NCBI RefSeq assembly: GCF_000829695.1
Contig: NZ_BBNN01000017.1
Coordinates: forward strand, 186,001 to 250,000
Direction of reading: 5' to 3'
Source: Streptomyces sp. NBRC 110035
GTDB lineage: Bacteria > Actinomycetota > Actinomycetes > Streptomycetales > Streptomycetaceae
DNA length: 64,000 nt
In this document: piece after piece, positions 34,145 to 43,495 of the stretch
How the letters are laid out: each line of letters begins with the position of its first letter
How positions within the stretch are numbered: the stretch's first letter is position 1
Position numbers and translations under genes: made by a program
The notes under the pieces: generated by a model
Seen by the model: the letters and a program-made list of their open reading frames with translations, nothing else
Databases searched by the model: none
Told to the model about the DNA's origin: nothing

Positions 34145-35725
34145 GTGTCATCAGCGACTTCCGCTGCCCACGCGCCCGACACCGTCCTGGTCGTCGATTT
34201 CGGCGCGCAGTACGCCCAGCTCATCGCCCGTCGCGTCCGCGAGGCCCGGGTCTACAGCGAGATCGTGCCGAGCACCATGCCGGTCGCGGAGATCCTCGCC
34301 AAGAACCCGGCGGCGATCATCCTCTCCGGCGGCCCCTCGTCCGTGTACGAGGAGGGTGCCCCCACCGTCGACCGTGCGCTCTTCGAGGCCGGCGTCCCGG
34401 TCTTCGGCATGTGCTACGGCTTCCAGCTCATGGCGCAGACCCTCGGCGGCCAGGTGGACAACACCGGCTCCCGTGAGTACGGCCGCACCGGACTGCACGT
34501 CTCCAAGGCGGCCTCCACCCTCTTCGAGGGCACCCCGGAGGAGCAGACGGTGTGGATGTCGCACGGCGACGCCTGCTCCGCCGCCCCCGAGGGCTTCGCC
34601 GTCACGGCGTCCACGGACGTCGTCCCGGTCGCCGCCTTCGAGAACGACGCCAAGAAGCTCTACGGCGTCCAGTACCACCCCGAGGTCATGCACTCCACGC
34701 ATGGGCAGCAGGTGCTGGAGCACTTCCTGTACCGGGGCGCCGGCCTGAGCCCGGACTGGACCACCGGCAACGTCATCGAGGAGCAGGTCGCCGCGATCCG
34801 CGAGCAGGTCGGCGACCGGCGCGCCATCTGCGGCCTGTCCGGCGGAGTGGACTCCGCGGTCGCCGCGGCCCTCGTCCAGAAGGCCATCGGTTCGCAGCTG
34901 ACCTGCGTGTACGTCGACCACGGCCTGATGCGCAAGGGCGAGACCGAGCAGGTCGAGAAGGACTTCGTGGCCGCGACCGGCGTCCAGCTGAAGGTCGTCG
35001 ACGCGTCGGAGCGGTTCCTGGCCGCGCTCAAGGGCGTCTCGGACCCCGAGGAGAAGCGGAGGATCATCGGCCGCGAGTTCATCCGGGTCTTCGAGCAGGC
35101 CCAGGCCGAGATCATCGCGGACGCGGGCCCGGCCGTGGAGTTCCTGGTCCAGGGCACCCTCTACCCGGACGTCGTCGAGTCCGGCGGCGGCACCGGCACC
35201 GCCAACATCAAGTCGCACCACAACGTCGGCGGGCTCCCCGAGGACCTCGAGTTCCAGCTGATCGAGCCGCTGCGCCAGCTGTTCAAGGACGAGGTCCGGC
35301 GGGTCGGCCAGGAGCTCGGCCTGCCCGACGAGATCGTCCAGCGCCAGCCGTTCCCCGGCCCCGGACTCGGCATCCGTATCGTCGGCGAGGTGACCAAGGA
35401 GCGGCTCGACCTGCTGCGCGAGGCCGACGCCATCGCCCGCGAGGAACTCACCGAGGCCGGCCTCGACCGGGACATCTGGCAGTGCCCGGTGGTCCTGCTC
35501 GCGGACGTCCGCAGCGTCGGGGTCCAGGGCGACGGCCGGACCTACGGCCACCCGGTCGTCCTGCGTCCGGTGTCCTCCGAGGACGCCATGACCGCCGACT
35601 GGTCGCGGCTGCCGTACGACGTCCTCGCGAAGATCTCGACCCGCATCACCAACGAGGTACGGGACGTCAACCGCGTCGTCCTCGACGTGACGTCCAAGCC
35701 GCCGGGGACCATCGAGTGGGAGTGA
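34145..35725 (+). CDS. guaA: GMP synthase (glutamine-hydrolysing)
   Basis: This 526-residue enzyme makes GMP from XMP, ATP and glutamine. It starts at GTG 34145 with GGAAGG 7 nt upstream. The N-terminal class I glutaminase has nucleophile Cys90 (GMCYGFQLM) and the QYHPEV His/Glu pair. The central ATP pyrophosphatase has the P-loop [12 protein letters not shown]. The C-terminal dimerisation domain contains [17 protein letters not shown] and ends KPPGTIEWE, as in all GuaA proteins. It completes the pathway begun by guaB in this window. The upstream gap is shared with the divergent chorismate mutase leader. Confidence 0.97.
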   Translation: MSSATSAAHAPDTVLVVDFGAQYAQLIARRVREARVYSEIVPSTMPVAEILAKNPAAIILSGGPSSVYEEGAPTVDRALFEAGVPVFGMCYGFQLMAQTLGGQVDNTGSREYGRTGLHVSKAASTLFEGTPEEQTVWMSHGDACSAAPEGFAVTASTDVVPVAAFENDAKKLYGVQYHPEVMHSTHGQQVLEHFLYRGAGLSPDWTTGNVIEEQVAAIREQVGDRRAICGLSGGVDSAVAAALVQKAIGSQLTCVYVDHGLMRKGETEQVEKDFVAATGVQLKVVDASERFLAALKGVSDPEEKRRIIGREFIRVFEQAQAEIIADAGPAVEFLVQGTLYPDVVESGGGTGTANIKSHHNVGGLPEDLEFQLIEPLRQLFKDEVRRVGQELGLPDEIVQRQPFPGPGLGIRIVGEVTKERLDLLREADAIAREELTEAGLDRDIWQCPVVLLADVRSVGVQGDGRTYGHPVVLRPVSSEDAMTADWSRLPYDVLAKISTRITNEVRDVNRVVLDVTSKPPGTIEWE

Positions 35726-35754
35726 CGCCCGGCGGGGAGTGGTCCCTGTCACGT

Positions 35755-35783
35755 CCCGCCAGGCCCTTGTAGGGCCTGGCGGG
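35755..35783. terminator. bidirectional terminator after guaA
   Basis: A perfect 12-bp inverted repeat (CCCGCCAGGCCC at 35755-35766 and its complement, 5-nt loop), followed by CCTTTC, lies between guaA and the convergent PPOX-fold gene. Confidence 0.9.
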
Positions 35784-35787
35784 CCTT

Positions 35788-36261
35788 TCAGGTCCGCTTG
35801 AGCGTGCGCACCGGCTCACCGGGCTTCCAGACCTGGAGGACGAGATACGTCTCGTCCTCCACACAGGTCCGTACGACCTCCGTCACCTCGGTGCGGAAGA
35901 GGTGGAACGGCTCCGGCGGTTCCACCTCCTCGGTGTATCCGCGCCGGCTCTCCTCGTCCTCGACCTCGACTGCCCGGCCGCTGATCCGGACGTCCCCGCC
36001 GCCCATGCCCGTGCCCGAACCGGGATTCGCCTGCAGCGCGAAGCGCGGGTCGCGGCGCAGGTCGAGTGCCTTGAACGAGCCCGGCATCATGCCGAGCCAC
36101 AGCTCGCCGTTCAGGAAACGCACCTCCAGGCCGGTGGTGCGCGGCGACCCGTCCTTGCGCAGAGTGGCGAGGACGTGGTGGGTGTGCGTGGCGAAGCGCT
36201 CCTCCACGGTCTTCGCGAGGGCGGGCTCGGCGGTGGCGAAGGCCTCCCAGTTCGTGTTCAT
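35788..36261 (-). CDS. pyridoxamine-5'-phosphate oxidase-like flavin/F420-binding protein
   Basis: This 157-residue protein has a split-barrel fold with the pattern HHVLATLRKDGSPRTTGLEVRFLNGELWLGMMPGSFKALDLRRDPRFALQ. This is typical of the PPOX/FDOR family that binds FMN, F420 or haem. It lacks the extra C-terminal segment of true PdxH, so it is not a B6 enzyme by sequence. The start at ATG 36261 is chosen because upstream residues have no family character. It ends next to the guaA terminator. The substrate is unknown. Confidence 0.85.
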   Translation of the reverse strand: MNTNWEAFATAEPALAKTVEERFATHTHHVLATLRKDGSPRTTGLEVRFLNGELWLGMMPGSFKALDLRRDPRFALQANPGSGTGMGGGDVRISGRAVEVEDEESRRGYTEEVEPPEPFHLFRTEVTEVVRTCVEDETYLVLQVWKPGEPVRTLKRT

Positions 36262-36467
36262 GGGCCGAGTGTGGCGGGGATACCGGACGTCTTGTGTCGG
36301 GTATCCGCCGAGTCCTCCGGACGGGGGTCCTCCGGACGGCGGCTTCCCGATGGCGGCGCCCGGGTGTCGCCTTTGTCGCGTCGCACCGGATCTTTGCGGA
36401 ATCGATCTGTCGTCCATGACTGCACGACGGTGACTTCCGCACCGTGCGCCCCCCTGCTGGAGGACTT

Positions 36468-37262
36468 GTGCACGGGCAGACCCCGCCCCCGCCCCTGCCA
36501 TTGCCCACCGACCGGCTGCGGTTCGCCATGCCGCCCCTGCAGGAGTCGGCCGAGGACGAGCGCCGGCACCGCAAGGAGCGGCTCGCGGGCGCACTGCGGC
36601 TGTTCGGACGGCTCGGCTTCGAGGACGGCGTCTCCGGGCACATCGCCGCACGCGATCCCTGGTTCACGGACTGCTTCTGGGGCAATCCGTTCGGGATGCC
36701 CTTCCGGTACGTCACCGTGAGCGACCTGGTGCTCGCCAACCGGGACGGTCAGGTGGTCCAGGGCGGCCACCACGTCAACCAGGCGGCGTTCGCCATGCAC
36801 GCGTAGGTGCACATGGCGCGGCCCGACGTCGTCGCCCACTGCCACTCGGTGCACGGCCGCGCGCTCGCCGCCCTCGGCGACCTGCTCGACCCGATCAGCC
36901 AGGAGAGCTGCGCGTGCTACGAGGACCACACCCTCTACAACACCTGCAGCGGTGTCACCGTCGACGCGCACGAGGGCCGGCGCATCGCGGCCGTGCTCGG
37001 CCTTCGCAAGGCGTTGGTGCTGCGCCATCACGGGCTGCTCACCGTGGGAGACTCGGTGGACGCGGCGGCCTGGTGGTTCGTGTCCACGGAACGTTCCTGC
37101 CAGGTGCAACTCGGCGCGAAGGCGGCGGGCCGGCCCGTGCTGATCGACCACCGGCAGGCGGTGGCGACGCGGGAGCAGTTGGGCGGGGACCTGGTGGCGT
37201 GGATCAACTACCAGCCGATGTGGCGGGACATCGGCCGAAGCGAACCCGACCTGCTGACCTGA
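36468..37262 (+). pseudogene. class II aldolase/adducin family gene split by an in-frame amber codon
   Basis: Read from GTG 36468 (GGAGG upstream), the first 112 codons encode the N-terminal part of a class II aldolase-like protein (FGRLGFEDGVSGHIAARDPW, then NQAAFAMHA). A TAG at 36804-36806 follows. The same frame then resumes without shift: VHMARPDVVAHCHSVHGRALA ... RKALVLRHHGLLTVGDSVDAAAWWF. Relatives usually have Gln at the stop position (HAQVH), so a single CAG-to-TAG change is the likely lesion. The metal-binding His residues are all in the second half, so the first fragment cannot be active alone. Third-position GC is still high, implying a recent mutation, a base-call error or read-through. 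Confidence 0.85.
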
Positions 37263-37497
37263 CCTGACCTGATCCGAGGTGCCTGCCCCGTCCTGAGGTG
37301 CCGGGTGGGGGAACTCCTGCGGCCGGGTCAACATGAGGCCTCGGACTTCACTCCCACGGACCGGACCTGTCGGGTGAAGAGGGCCGGACGTAGGGCACAA
37401 TTCGCTTTCGTTGCAGGGGAGTTGTCTGCACCGGTACAGGCGGCCGGAAACGCGGTCGTGATCATGAACGTGTATGCGGGGAAGGCGGGCTTCGGGC

Positions 37498-38778
37498 GTG
37501 GCGGTGCAGGAGGCGGGACAGGGCGGCGCGGAGGCGGGCGCCCACGAGGGCGGTTGCGCCTGCGGGGACTGTCCGCACGGAGCGCGTGAGGGGCATCGGC
37601 GCGCGGTCGCCGCGTTCCTGCTGAAACGCGAGGAGTTCGCGGCCGGCCACGGGCTGCCCGCGGCGGTGGCCCACTCGGCGTCCGCCTCCCGCCAATGGAT
37701 CTCGGAAGAGCTGGCGCAGGCCGCCGAACTCGTCGCCCGGCGCGGCCGGGCCGAGAAGGTGGTCTGGCTGGTGCGCGTGTGGCGCCGGACGGTGGTGGTG
37801 GTCTGGTCGGCGGTCGTCCTGCTGCTCCTGGGCCAGGCGCTCACGGCGATCGGCCCGGGATGGAGCGCCGCCCGCACGGCCGGACTGCTGGCGGCGCTGG
37901 TGGTCGCCGGTGCGCTGACCGCGGCCTCCTGGTTCCACCGGGCGCGCGGCGGGGTCCTGGCCCCGGTCGTCGGGGAGGACAACCGCCTCTCCACGTCCCG
38001 TGCGGTGGCGTCCGCCTGGGTGCTCTTCCTGGCGTACGCGGTGCTGGTCCTGGTCGGACAACTGGCCGTCGCCTCCGACCACCGGCAACGTGACGCGTTG
38101 ATCGCGGGGCTGGAACTCGCCCGCGGTGCGGGTGTGGTGACCGTCCTCGCCGTGGTGTGCGGGATCGCCGTGGTGGTGCGGCGGGTGGTCGGGCTGCGCG
38201 TGCAGGGGCAGCGGCTGCAGAAGGTGCGTGCGGACCGGCCCCGGGCGGCCGATCTGCTGACCGACGACGCGGGCCGGGGCGCCTTCGCCGACATCCAGTA
38301 CGTCGTGGTCAGCGGCGTCGCGCTGGCATTCGCGGCGGTGCGGCTGGCGCGGCGGCCGGACCAACTGCCGGACCTGCCCTGGGGGCTCGCCGTGGTCGTG
38401 CTGGTGTCGGCGGCGACCTATCTCGCCGGGAAGTACGCGGAGGGCGGCCGGCCGGTGATCCTGTCGGTGGTACGGGCACGGGAGGCCGGTGACCTGGACG
38501 CGCCGATCCGGACCGGCGACGACATCGAGATCCGCGGGGCCGGCTTCGTGCCGCTGGGCGCGCAGGGAGCCGACCGGCTGGCCCGTATGGTCGTCCGGGT
38601 GGGCGCCGTGCACGTCCACGTACCGCTGGTGCCGGTGGCAGGCGGCTTCGACAACCCGACGGACGCCCTGCTGACGGTTCCGGTCCCGGCGGACGTGGAA
38701 CCGGGGCGGGTCGAGGTGCAGGTCGTCACGGCGGCAGGGGTGGAGACGAACCGGTACGCGATCGACGTGACGGACTAG
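37498..38778 (+). CDS. polytopic membrane protein with N-terminal Cys motif and C-terminal IPT-like domain
   Basis: This protein of about 426 residues has an uncertain start: GTG 37498 follows GGGGAAGG at 13 nt, and ATG 37474 and GTG 37504 are also possible. Near the N-terminus is GGCACGDCPHG, a CxCxxC motif that might bind metal. Six hydrophobic helices follow (VVVVWSAVVLLLLGQAL, LLAALVVAGALTAASW, WVLFLAYAVLVLVGQL, GVVTVLAVVCGIAVVV, YVVVSGVALAFAAV, GLAVVVLVSAATYLAG). A soluble C-terminal domain of about 100 residues begins GDDIEIRGAGFVP, a strand pattern like IPT/TIG folds. I do not recognise a named family. No operon partner is clear. Confidence 0.75.
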   Translation: MAVQEAGQGGAEAGAHEGGCACGDCPHGAREGHRRAVAAFLLKREEFAAGHGLPAAVAHSASASRQWISEELAQAAELVARRGRAEKVVWLVRVWRRTVVVVWSAVVLLLLGQALTAIGPGWSAARTAGLLAALVVAGALTAASWFHRARGGVLAPVVGEDNRLSTSRAVASAWVLFLAYAVLVLVGQLAVASDHRQRDALIAGLELARGAGVVTVLAVVCGIAVVVRRVVGLRVQGQRLQKVRADRPRAADLLTDDAGRGAFADIQYVVVSGVALAFAAVRLARRPDQLPDLPWGLAVVVLVSAATYLAGKYAEGGRPVILSVVRAREAGDLDAPIRTGDDIEIRGAGFVPLGAQGADRLARMVVRVGAVHVHVPLVPVAGGFDNPTDALLTVPVPADVEPGRVEVQVVTAAGVETNRYAIDVTD

Positions 38779-38805
38779 GCCGGTCCCTCTCGAGCCTCCT
38801 CCGTT

Positions 38806-38841
38806 GCTCTCCGGTGAACGTCCGCTCTCCGGTGAACGTCC
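38806..38841 (+). repeat. two 18-bp tandem repeats before the DoxX gene
   Basis: GCTCTCCGGTGAACGTCC occurs twice head to tail, about 100 nt before the DoxX gene and 27 nt after the preceding stop codon. It could be a duplicated operator or a slippage product. Confidence 0.7.
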
Positions 38842-38940
38842 GAAAAAATCCGGACGGCCTGGATTGATCCGGTGTCAATTGTCGTACGTATGCTCTGGTG
38901 AGGGGGGTCTCGGTACGGCGGCGAGAGGCGGCAGACGGCG

Positions 38941-39471
38941 ATGACTCACGGTATGCGAGCGGATACTTACGGCCCCCCGCTCGACGGCGACAGAGGCCGG
39001 CGGGAGACCGCCACGCGGTACGCCCTCCTTCCTCTGCGAATATTTCTGGGCGTCACCTTCCTCTATGCGGGGATCGACAAACTCACCGACAGCGCGTTCA
39101 TGAAGGACGCCGGGGCCGGGTCGATCGGCGACATGATGCGGGCCGTCCGCGACTCCTCGGCCCTTCCCGCACTGGTCGACATGTCCCTGGAGAGTCCCGT
39201 CGCCTTCGGCTATGCCATGGCCTTCGGCGAGCTGGCCGTCGGGATCGGAACCCTGATCGGCCTGCTCACCCGGCTGGCCGCCCTCGGCGGTGCGCTGATC
39301 TCCCTCAGCCTGTGGCTGACGGTGAGCTGGGCCGCCGAGCCCTACTACTACGGCAATGATCTCCCTTACCTCATGGCCTGGACTCCGCTGCTGCTGGCGG
39401 GCGCCCCCCTCCTCTCCGTGGACGCCGCACTCCGCTTGCGACGGCGACAGCGGGCGGGGGACTACCGGTAG
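38941..39471 (+). CDS. DoxX family membrane protein
   Basis: This 176-residue protein has four hydrophobic helices in the DoxX arrangement: YALLPLRIFLGVTFLYAGIDKL, FGYAMAFGELAVGIGTLIGLL, LAALGGALISLSLWLTV and AWTPLLLAGAPLLSVD. The family includes a subunit of thiosulfate:quinone oxidoreductase and proteins linked to oxidative stress. The insert with acidic residues (about 55-85) is typical of actinobacterial members. GAGAGGCGG precedes the ATG; MRADTY four codons later is an alternative start. It converges with the small membrane gene at 39601. Confidence 0.85.
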   Translation: MTHGMRADTYGPPLDGDRGRRETATRYALLPLRIFLGVTFLYAGIDKLTDSAFMKDAGAGSIGDMMRAVRDSSALPALVDMSLESPVAFGYAMAFGELAVGIGTLIGLLTRLAALGGALISLSLWLTVSWAAEPYYYGNDLPYLMAWTPLLLAGAPLLSVDAALRLRRRQRAGDYR

Positions 39472-39600
39472 GGCCACGCTTTCCGCAGGGCGGATCCGCC
39501 CTCGTCCGGATGGATCCGCCCATTCCGTCGGCCGGGACGCCTCGCGCCGGGTCGCCTCCCAGGCCGTCCCGCCGAGCTGTCGCCGCGTCGCGCCGCTTTG

Positions 39601-39834
39601 TCAGGCCGGTGACTTCGCGTGGGTTTCCCGGCCGCCGGAGCGTCTGTGCCGGCGTATCAGCGCCGTCACGGCGGCCACTGCCCCGGCCAGGCACAGACCG
39701 CCCGTGACGACCGGAATCGCGACGAACCACGGTGTCTCCCAGGCGCCACCCGCGTCGCCTGCGTAGAGCACGGCGGCGAGGGTCAGGAAGAGGCCGGCGA
39801 CCAGCCTGCCGGGCTGGAACTCATGACGTAGCAC
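39601..39834 (-). CDS. small two-helix membrane protein coupled to the PspC gene
   Basis: This 77-residue protein starts at GTG 39834, preceded by a strong GGAGGTGA site, and overlaps the end of the upstream PspC gene by 14 nt, so translation is probably coupled. Two hydrophobic helices (LVAGLFLTLAAVLYAG and FVAIPVVTGGLCLAGAVAAVTALI) are followed by a basic tail. No named family was recognised. The tight link makes it part of the PspC envelope-stress unit. Confidence 0.75.
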   Translation of the reverse strand: MLRHEFQPGRLVAGLFLTLAAVLYAGDAGGAWETPWFVAIPVVTGGLCLAGAVAAVTALIRRHRRSGGRETHAKSPA

Positions 39835-41266
39835 GGCTCACCTCCACCTGTCCCGCACCGACGTGGACGTCCAGGTCGAGCGTCCCCGCCCTCTTGACGC
39901 CGGCAGGGGGCCGCAAGGTCAGTTCCTCGTGCTTGCCCGGTGCCACGTCCACGTCCTTCTGTGTGTCGCCGGGCAGTTGGATGTCGCCCACTCCCACGTC
40001 GATGCTGAGCCTCACGGTCACGCCCTCGGGCACGATCACGTGGACGCGGCCCACACCGACGTTCGCCCGCGTCGACACGGTCTCTCCCCCGGGTATCCGT
40101 GCCTTGGACAGATCCAGGATGCCGGTGCCCGTGCCCAGGTCGTAGACCGGGCGTATCCGGGCGACCGACGCGGGCTCCCAGGTGGTGCGCGTCCACTCGG
40201 TGCCGATGTCCTTGGACACGGCCGACGAGGCGGCGAGCAGCCCCGCGGTGATGACTGCCAGGAGGATCGACCCCGCTCCGGTGCGGCCCAGGAAGGCGCT
40301 GACCGCCAGACCGATGCCGAAGACGGCGAGCGCACACGCGAGGCCGGTCTGCAGGCTGGTGCCGAGCGGCTGCTCCGCCCAGGTCAGGCCCGTGCCGAGA
40401 CCGGCCGCGAGCAGGGCGAGCAGGAAGATCCAGCCGCCGATCCAGCGGGGGCCACGTGGCTTCACCGGCCGGCGAGGGGTGCATGAACCGCCGCGGGCGG
40501 AGAAGTGCGGGGTGAGTCTGACGTCGACCACGGAGGCGATGTCCACGTCCCGGGAATCCCGGGGACCCCACAGGTAGCCCGTGCCCCCGATGTGCGTACC
40601 GTCCTTCACGATGGGATCGCGCCACCACGAGGAGAAGGCGGCGGGAACCGGCGGTGCCTGGGGCTCCGGCGGGGCGTCGGCCGCGGCCTGGGCGGCGAGG
40701 GGGTCGGGGCTGGGGGTACCGCGCTGCCGCGACCAGTACCCGGCGCCGGCGAGCAGCAGGGAGAGCATCACGGCGAAACTCAGCAACCCGCCGTTGTTCA
40801 GCATGCTGAGGAAGACACCGCAGCCGACCAGCGCGAAGAGCACGGCCGCCAGCGTGTGGCCGTCGACCCGGCCGGTCAGCAGCCTGCGGACCCCGTTCTC
40901 CTCCTCGCCCTCGTACGGGACGACGAGCCAGGCGAAGCCGTAGAAGATGAGGCCGACGCCACCGGTGACGGAGAGCACCGCCAGCGTGATGCGGAAGACC
41001 ACCGGGTCCATGTCGCACTGCCGGCCGAGCCCGGAGCACACCCCGCCGAGCATCTGGTGCCGGCGGTCGCGCCGGAAACGGTGCGACGGCTCGGGCACGG
41101 GTGGTTCGCCCGGAGGACGCGGAGCTCCGGCGGGCGCGGTCTCCCCGGCCGCCCCACCGCCTGCCGTACCTGCGGCAGGCGCGCCCTCCCGCGGCCCGGC
41201 ACCCCCGGGAGGGCGCGGGCCGGAGCCGGGTCCCGGACCCGTCGCGGCGTGCTCGTGATCTGTCAT
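39821..41266 (-). CDS. PspC-domain membrane protein with LiaF-like C-terminal domain
   Basis: This 481-residue protein begins with a Pro/Gly-rich cytoplasmic tail (about 1-60). A PspC domain follows (about 62-125, FRRDRRHQMLGGVCSGLGRQCDMDPVVFR then LIFYGFAWLVVP), then several membrane helices (about 135-180 and 255-340). The C-terminal beta-rich domain (about 370-481, GVGRVHVIVPEGVTVRLSIDVGVGDIQLPG) has the repeated strand pattern of LiaF/DUF4097-type domains. It is divergent from a PspC-containing histidine kinase gene. This resembles envelope-stress three-component systems such as EsrSR of corynebacteria, where the PspC protein modulates the kinase. GTG/ATG choice aside, the frame is unambiguous. 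Confidence 0.9.
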   Translation of the reverse strand: MTDHEHAATGPGPGSGPRPPGGAGPREGAPAAGTAGGGAAGETAPAGAPRPPGEPPVPEPSHRFRRDRRHQMLGGVCSGLGRQCDMDPVVFRITLAVLSVTGGVGLIFYGFAWLVVPYEGEEENGVRRLLTGRVDGHTLAAVLFALVGCGVFLSMLNNGGLLSFAVMLSLLLAGAGYWSRQRGTPSPDPLAAQAAADAPPEPQAPPVPAAFSSWWRDPIVKDGTHIGGTGYLWGPRDSRDVDIASVVDVRLTPHFSARGGSCTPRRPVKPRGPRWIGGWIFLLALLAAGLGTGLTWAEQPLGTSLQTGLACALAVFGIGLAVSAFLGRTGAGSILLAVITAGLLAASSAVSKDIGTEWTRTTWEPASVARIRPVYDLGTGTGILDLSKARIPGGETVSTRANVGVGRVHVIVPEGVTVRLSIDVGVGDIQLPGDTQKDVDVAPGKHEELTLRPPAGVKRAGTLDLDVHVGAGQVEVSRATS

Positions 41267-41384
41267 GGGTCCATGGTGGCGGGCGAGCCGCCGCGACGGC
41301 AGTCGGGACGACCCTGGCCGGACCCTGATATCGGCCCTGAGGGGCGGCCGGGGAAGCGTCCGGGAGGCCTGATCCCCAGAAATC

Positions 41385-41421
41385 GTCGGTCCCGGAGATC
41401 AGGGGAGTCTCCGGGACCGAC
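41385..41421. promoter_or_regulatory. 14-bp inverted repeat in the PspC/kinase divergent promoter
   Basis: GTCGGTCCCGGAGA (41385-41398) and its exact complement (41408-41421) flank a 9-nt spacer, 26 nt before the kinase start. CCTGAT-like motifs recur around it (for example at 41328, 41368 and 41421). This is a likely operator for the adjacent LuxR-type regulator, or a leader hairpin. Confidence 0.6.
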
Positions 41422-41447
41422 CCTGATGCCCCGGAACCAGGGGCCGT

Positions 41448-42755
41448 GTGACCATCATTGACATGTCGGAAGCCGCAGCAGCGCCCCTCGCCGAGCCGCG
41501 GCCGCCGCGCAAGCTCTACCGCAGCAGTGACGGACGCTGGCTCGGTGGTGTGGCGCGGGGGCTCGCCGGACACCTCGGGCTGCCCGTGGTCTGGGTACGG
41601 CTCGTCTTCGTCGGCCTGTTCATGGCCGACGGTCTCGGCGCCCTGCTGTATGCCGCCTTCTGGTTCTTCGTACCGCTCGGGGTCGGCGGGGTGGACGCCC
41701 AGAAGCCGCCCGCCCCGGTCACGACGGAGAGAGCGCCGGACGGCCGGCGCAGACTCGTCACCCGCAGACCGGACAAGGGCCAGATCGTCGCCCTGCTCCT
41801 CATGGTCGTCGTGACCATGGTCTTCGTCGGCAACGTGAACACGTCCAACGGGGCCAGGGCCTACCTGTGGCCGACCGTGCTGGTCGGCGCGGGCGTCGCC
41901 CTCGTGTGGCGGCAGGCGGACAACGCGCGCCGCGCCCGCTGGGTCGAGGTCGGCAGCCGCCGCCGCACGGTCACCCTGCTGCGGGCCGGGGCCGGCGTCC
42001 TGCTGGTGACGGCCGGGGTGTCGGGCATCTTCGTGCTCCGGGGCTCAGGCGCCCACCTCGCCTCGGTGCTCCAGGCGGCCCTCGCGGTCCTCGTCGGGAT
42101 CACCCTCCTCGCCGGCCCCTACCTCGTGCGCATGAGCCAGGACCTCTCCGAGGAACGGCTGATGCGCATCCGCGCACAGGAGCGCGCCGAGGTGGCCGCC
42201 CACGTCCACGACTCGGTGCTGCACACCCTCACCCTGATCCAGCGCAACGCCGACAGTCCGGGCGAGGTGCGCCGGCTCGCCCGCGCCCAGGAGCGCGACC
42301 TGCGCACCTGGCTCTACAAACCCGAGGGCACCGGCAAGGACGAGGCCGACGAGCCCACCACCCTGGCCGACGCCGTACGGCGCAATGCCGCGGAGGTGGA
42401 GGACAAGCACGGCGTCCCCATCGAGGTCGTCGTCGTCGGCGACTGCCCGCTCGACGAGAAGACCGGCCCGCAGATGCAGGCCGCGCGCGAGGCTATGGTG
42501 AACGCGGCCAAGTACGGTGGCGAGGGGGGTGCCGTACAGGTCTACGCCGAAGTCGAGGGAAGGACGGTCTTCGTGTCCGTCCGGGACCGCGGCCCCGGCT
42601 TCGACCTCGACTCGATACCCGCCGACCGCATGGGTGTCAGAGAATCGATCATCGGCCGCATGGAGCGCAACGGCGGCACGGCGCGACTGCGCGCGGTGCC
42701 GGACGGCGGCACGGAGGTCGAGCTGGAGATGGAAAGGGCGGAGAAGACGTCATGA
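41448..42755 (+). CDS. PspC-domain sensor histidine kinase
   Basis: This 435-residue kinase is read from GTG 41448 (AGGGG upstream). An N-terminal PspC domain (about 20-80, LYRSSDGRWLGGVARGLAGHLGLP) and further helices (to about 225) make up the sensor. The HisKA_3 dimerisation segment holds the phospho-acceptor His254 (AAHVHDSVLHTL). The HATPase domain has the N-box (AREAMVNAAKYGG) and G-box DRGPGFDLDSIP. The response regulator gene starts inside the stop codon (ATGA), so the two are co-translated. It is divergent from the PspC protein and likely senses envelope or lipid-II stress. Confidence 0.95.
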   Translation: MTIIDMSEAAAAPLAEPRPPRKLYRSSDGRWLGGVARGLAGHLGLPVVWVRLVFVGLFMADGLGALLYAAFWFFVPLGVGGVDAQKPPAPVTTERAPDGRRRLVTRRPDKGQIVALLLMVVVTMVFVGNVNTSNGARAYLWPTVLVGAGVALVWRQADNARRARWVEVGSRRRTVTLLRAGAGVLLVTAGVSGIFVLRGSGAHLASVLQAALAVLVGITLLAGPYLVRMSQDLSEERLMRIRAQERAEVAAHVHDSVLHTLTLIQRNADSPGEVRRLARAQERDLRTWLYKPEGTGKDEADEPTTLADAVRRNAAEVEDKHGVPIEVVVVGDCPLDEKTGPQMQAAREAMVNAAKYGGEGGAVQVYAEVEGRTVFVSVRDRGPGFDLDSIPADRMGVRESIIGRMERNGGTARLRAVPDGGTEVELEMERAEKTS

Positions 42756-43483
42756 GCGAGCCGACCGGGCCGACCGGGACAAGCGGGACGAACGGTGCGG
42801 CGGGACCGGCCGACGGCACCGGACGCCACGTGCGCGTCGTCCTCGTCGACGACCACCGCATGTTCCGCACGGGCGTCCAGGCCGAGATCGGACAGACCGA
42901 GCAGACCGGCGTCGAAGTGGTCGGCGAGGCCGCGGACGTCGACCAGGCGGTCACGGTCATCACCGCGACCCGGCCCGAAGTCGTGCTCCTCGACGTGCAC
43001 CTGCCCGGTGGCGGCGGCGTGGAGGTGCTCCGCCGCTGTGCCCCGTTGATGGGCGACACCGAGCAGCCGGTCCGCTTCCTGGCGCTGTCCGTCTCGGACG
43101 CGGCGGAGGACGTGATCGGCGTGATCCGGGGCGGCGCCCGCGGATACGTCACGAAGACGATCACCGGGGCCGACCTGGTCGACTCGATCTTCCGGGTCCA
43201 GGAGGGCGACGCCGTCTTCTCGCCCCGCCTGGCCGGCTTCGTTCTCGACGCCTTCGCCTCGACCGACGCCCCGCCGGTCGACGAGGACCTCGACCGCCTC
43301 ACCCAGCGCGAGCGCGAGGTACTGCGGCTGATCGCCCGGGGCTACGCGTACAAGGAGATCGCCAAGCAGCTCTTCATCTCCGTGAAGACGGTCGAGTCCC
43401 ACGTCTCGGCGGTGCTGCGCAAGCTCCAGCTGTCCAACCGCCACGAGCTGACCCGCTGGGCTACGGCACGGCGCCTGGTGTGA
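42752..43483 (+). CDS. NarL/LuxR-type response regulator
   Basis: This 243-residue partner of the PspC kinase overlaps it by 4 nt. After a Gly/Thr-rich lead of about 25 residues comes the receiver (VRVVLVDDHRMFRTG) with acceptor Asp81 (VVLLDVHLPG) and the conserved Lys in YVTKTI. The LuxR-type HTH is at about 180-243 (LTQREREVLRLIARGYAYKEIAKQL ... TVESHVSAVLRKLQLSNRHEL). It probably controls its own promoter and the divergent PspC operon through the inverted repeat between them. Confidence 0.95.
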   Translation: MSEPTGPTGTSGTNGAAGPADGTGRHVRVVLVDDHRMFRTGVQAEIGQTEQTGVEVVGEAADVDQAVTVITATRPEVVLLDVHLPGGGGVEVLRRCAPLMGDTEQPVRFLALSVSDAAEDVIGVIRGGARGYVTKTITGADLVDSIFRVQEGDAVFSPRLAGFVLDAFASTDAPPVDEDLDRLTQREREVLRLIARGYAYKEIAKQLFISVKTVESHVSAVLRKLQLSNRHELTRWATARRLV

Positions 43484-43495
43484 CTGGTGGACGAC

